Below, piece by piece: positions 5,709 through 5,884 of a DNA stretch of 5,884 bases. The position numbers and the translations under genes are program-made. This DNA is from QPJE01 sp051747745 (GTDB taxonomy: Bacteria > Bacillota > Halanaerobiia > Halanaerobiales > Halanaerobiaceae). The notes beneath the pieces were generated by a model. The model ran no database searches, had not been told where the DNA came from, and saw only the letters and a list, made by a program, of their open reading frames with translations. How positions within the stretch are numbered: the stretch's first letter is position 1; every line of letters begins with the position of its first letter. The stretch is taken from the NCBI GenBank assembly GCA_051747745.1, contig JBNJGL010000089.1, positions 1 through 5,884 of the forward strand. The letters run 5' to 3'.

Positions 5709-5737
5709 TCTTATAGATGGAAAAGCACATTAATCTT
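5688..5737. repeat. Perfect 25-base tandem duplication at a convergent gene junction
   Basis: The 25 bases at 5688-5712 (beginning ATAGATGG, ending TTAATCTT) are repeated without a mismatch at 5713-5737. Copy one encodes the end of TrmO and its stop at 5706-5708. Copy two contains the pirin gene stop at 5730-5732. With a single copy the two stop codons would overlap within one TTAA. The absence of mismatches implies a recent slippage or unequal recombination event, or an assembly error. Confidence 0.95.
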
Positions 5738-5884
5738 CCTGATAAAATTTATTTATCCTATCAGGATTCTTCTCTTTTTTATCTTTTATAAATGTTCCAT
5801 TATCAAGTTCCCGCGAAGCTTCTGCCAGTTCTTCTCTGCTGTTCATAACAATCGGGCCACCCCAGGCTATAGGTTCCTCTAATT
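5730..5884 (-). CDS. Pirin family protein, C-terminal part only
   Basis: The last 50 codons of a minus-strand gene enter from the right edge and end at TAA 5732-5730. The readable part starts EEPIAWGGPIVMNSREELAE and continues to NGTFIKDKKEK. The EPI-W-GPIVMN-EE pattern followed by NGTF is the hallmark of the C-terminal cupin half of pirins, which are iron-binding bicupin proteins. Some bacterial and human members have quercetin 2,3-dioxygenase activity. The metal-binding N-terminal cupin is outside the window, so activity cannot be judged. The gene converges on trmO with 21 bases between the stop codons, and its stop lies in the second copy of the tandem duplication. Confidence 0.85.
   Translation of the reverse strand, partial: LEEPIAWGGPIVMNSREELAEASRELDNGTFIKDKKEKNPDRINKFYQED
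5737..5780 (+). terminator. Possible trmO terminator inside the pirin gene 3' end
   Basis: TCCTGATA (5737-5744) pairs with TATCAGGA (5759-5766) around a 14-base loop, followed by TTCTTCTCTTTTTT. It lies 28 bases after the trmO stop and overlaps the last codons of the convergent pirin gene. The T tract is interrupted by C residues, so strength is uncertain. On the other strand no T tract follows the stem, so it would serve trmO only. Confidence 0.5.

Noticed and set aside
4..5884. Defence island, toxin-antitoxin pair or biosynthetic cluster
   Set aside because: No gene in the window matches such components; the identified genes are metabolic, tRNA-modifying, membrane or exported proteins.

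Overview
The window is AT-rich bacterial DNA. It has clear GGAGG-type ribosome binding sites, short intergenic gaps and compact operon spacing. The style fits a low-GC Firmicute. The first, partial protein carries an exported N-terminus followed by DHPLISRFPGSYI, a pattern I associate with OmpA-domain envelope proteins. That points to a diderm Firmicute such as the Halanaerobiales, but the assignment is inference.

Layout. From 1 to about 2000 lies a minus-strand set of envelope or secreted proteins: the start of an OmpA-family-like protein (1-197), an exported 232-residue protein of unknown function (297-995), and an exported 182-residue protein of unknown function (1448-1996) with a stem-loop terminator behind it. 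Between the last two is a decayed small gene (1095-1293) with an in-frame stop and a frameshift. From 2082 to 2198 sits the 38-codon N-terminal stump of a SAM-dependent methyltransferase whose catalytic domain is missing. From 2287 to 4774 a two-gene minus-strand unit carries thrC (threonine synthase) followed 13 bases later by a membrane O-acyltransferase of the acyltransferase-3 family. From 4775 to 5231 is a gene-free stretch between divergent genes. It contains imperfect tandem repeats, nested inverted repeats, start-less open frames that look like an interspersed repeat or decayed insert, and a perfect consensus promoter (TTGACA, 17 bases, TATAAT) driving the plus-strand gene trmO (5232-5708). 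trmO converges on the 3' end of a pirin-family gene (5730-5884, partial).

How they fit together. thrC makes threonine, and trmO methylates the threonylcarbamoyl-adenosine of tRNA. The two genes are divergent neighbours, and nothing in the sequence shows that they are co-regulated. The acyltransferase probably rides on thrC transcription but has no obvious metabolic link to it. The exported proteins suggest an envelope-related cluster that continues beyond the left edge.

Most notable points: a ribosome binding site displayed exactly in the loop of a perfect AT hairpin ahead of the OmpA-like gene; a perfect 25-base tandem duplication that has separated what were probably overlapping stop codons of trmO and the pirin gene; the methyltransferase stump, which keeps its ribosome binding site; and the repeat-rich thrC/trmO intergenic region. 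I did not find a convincing new multi-gene system (defence, CRISPR, toxin-antitoxin, biosynthetic cluster) here.
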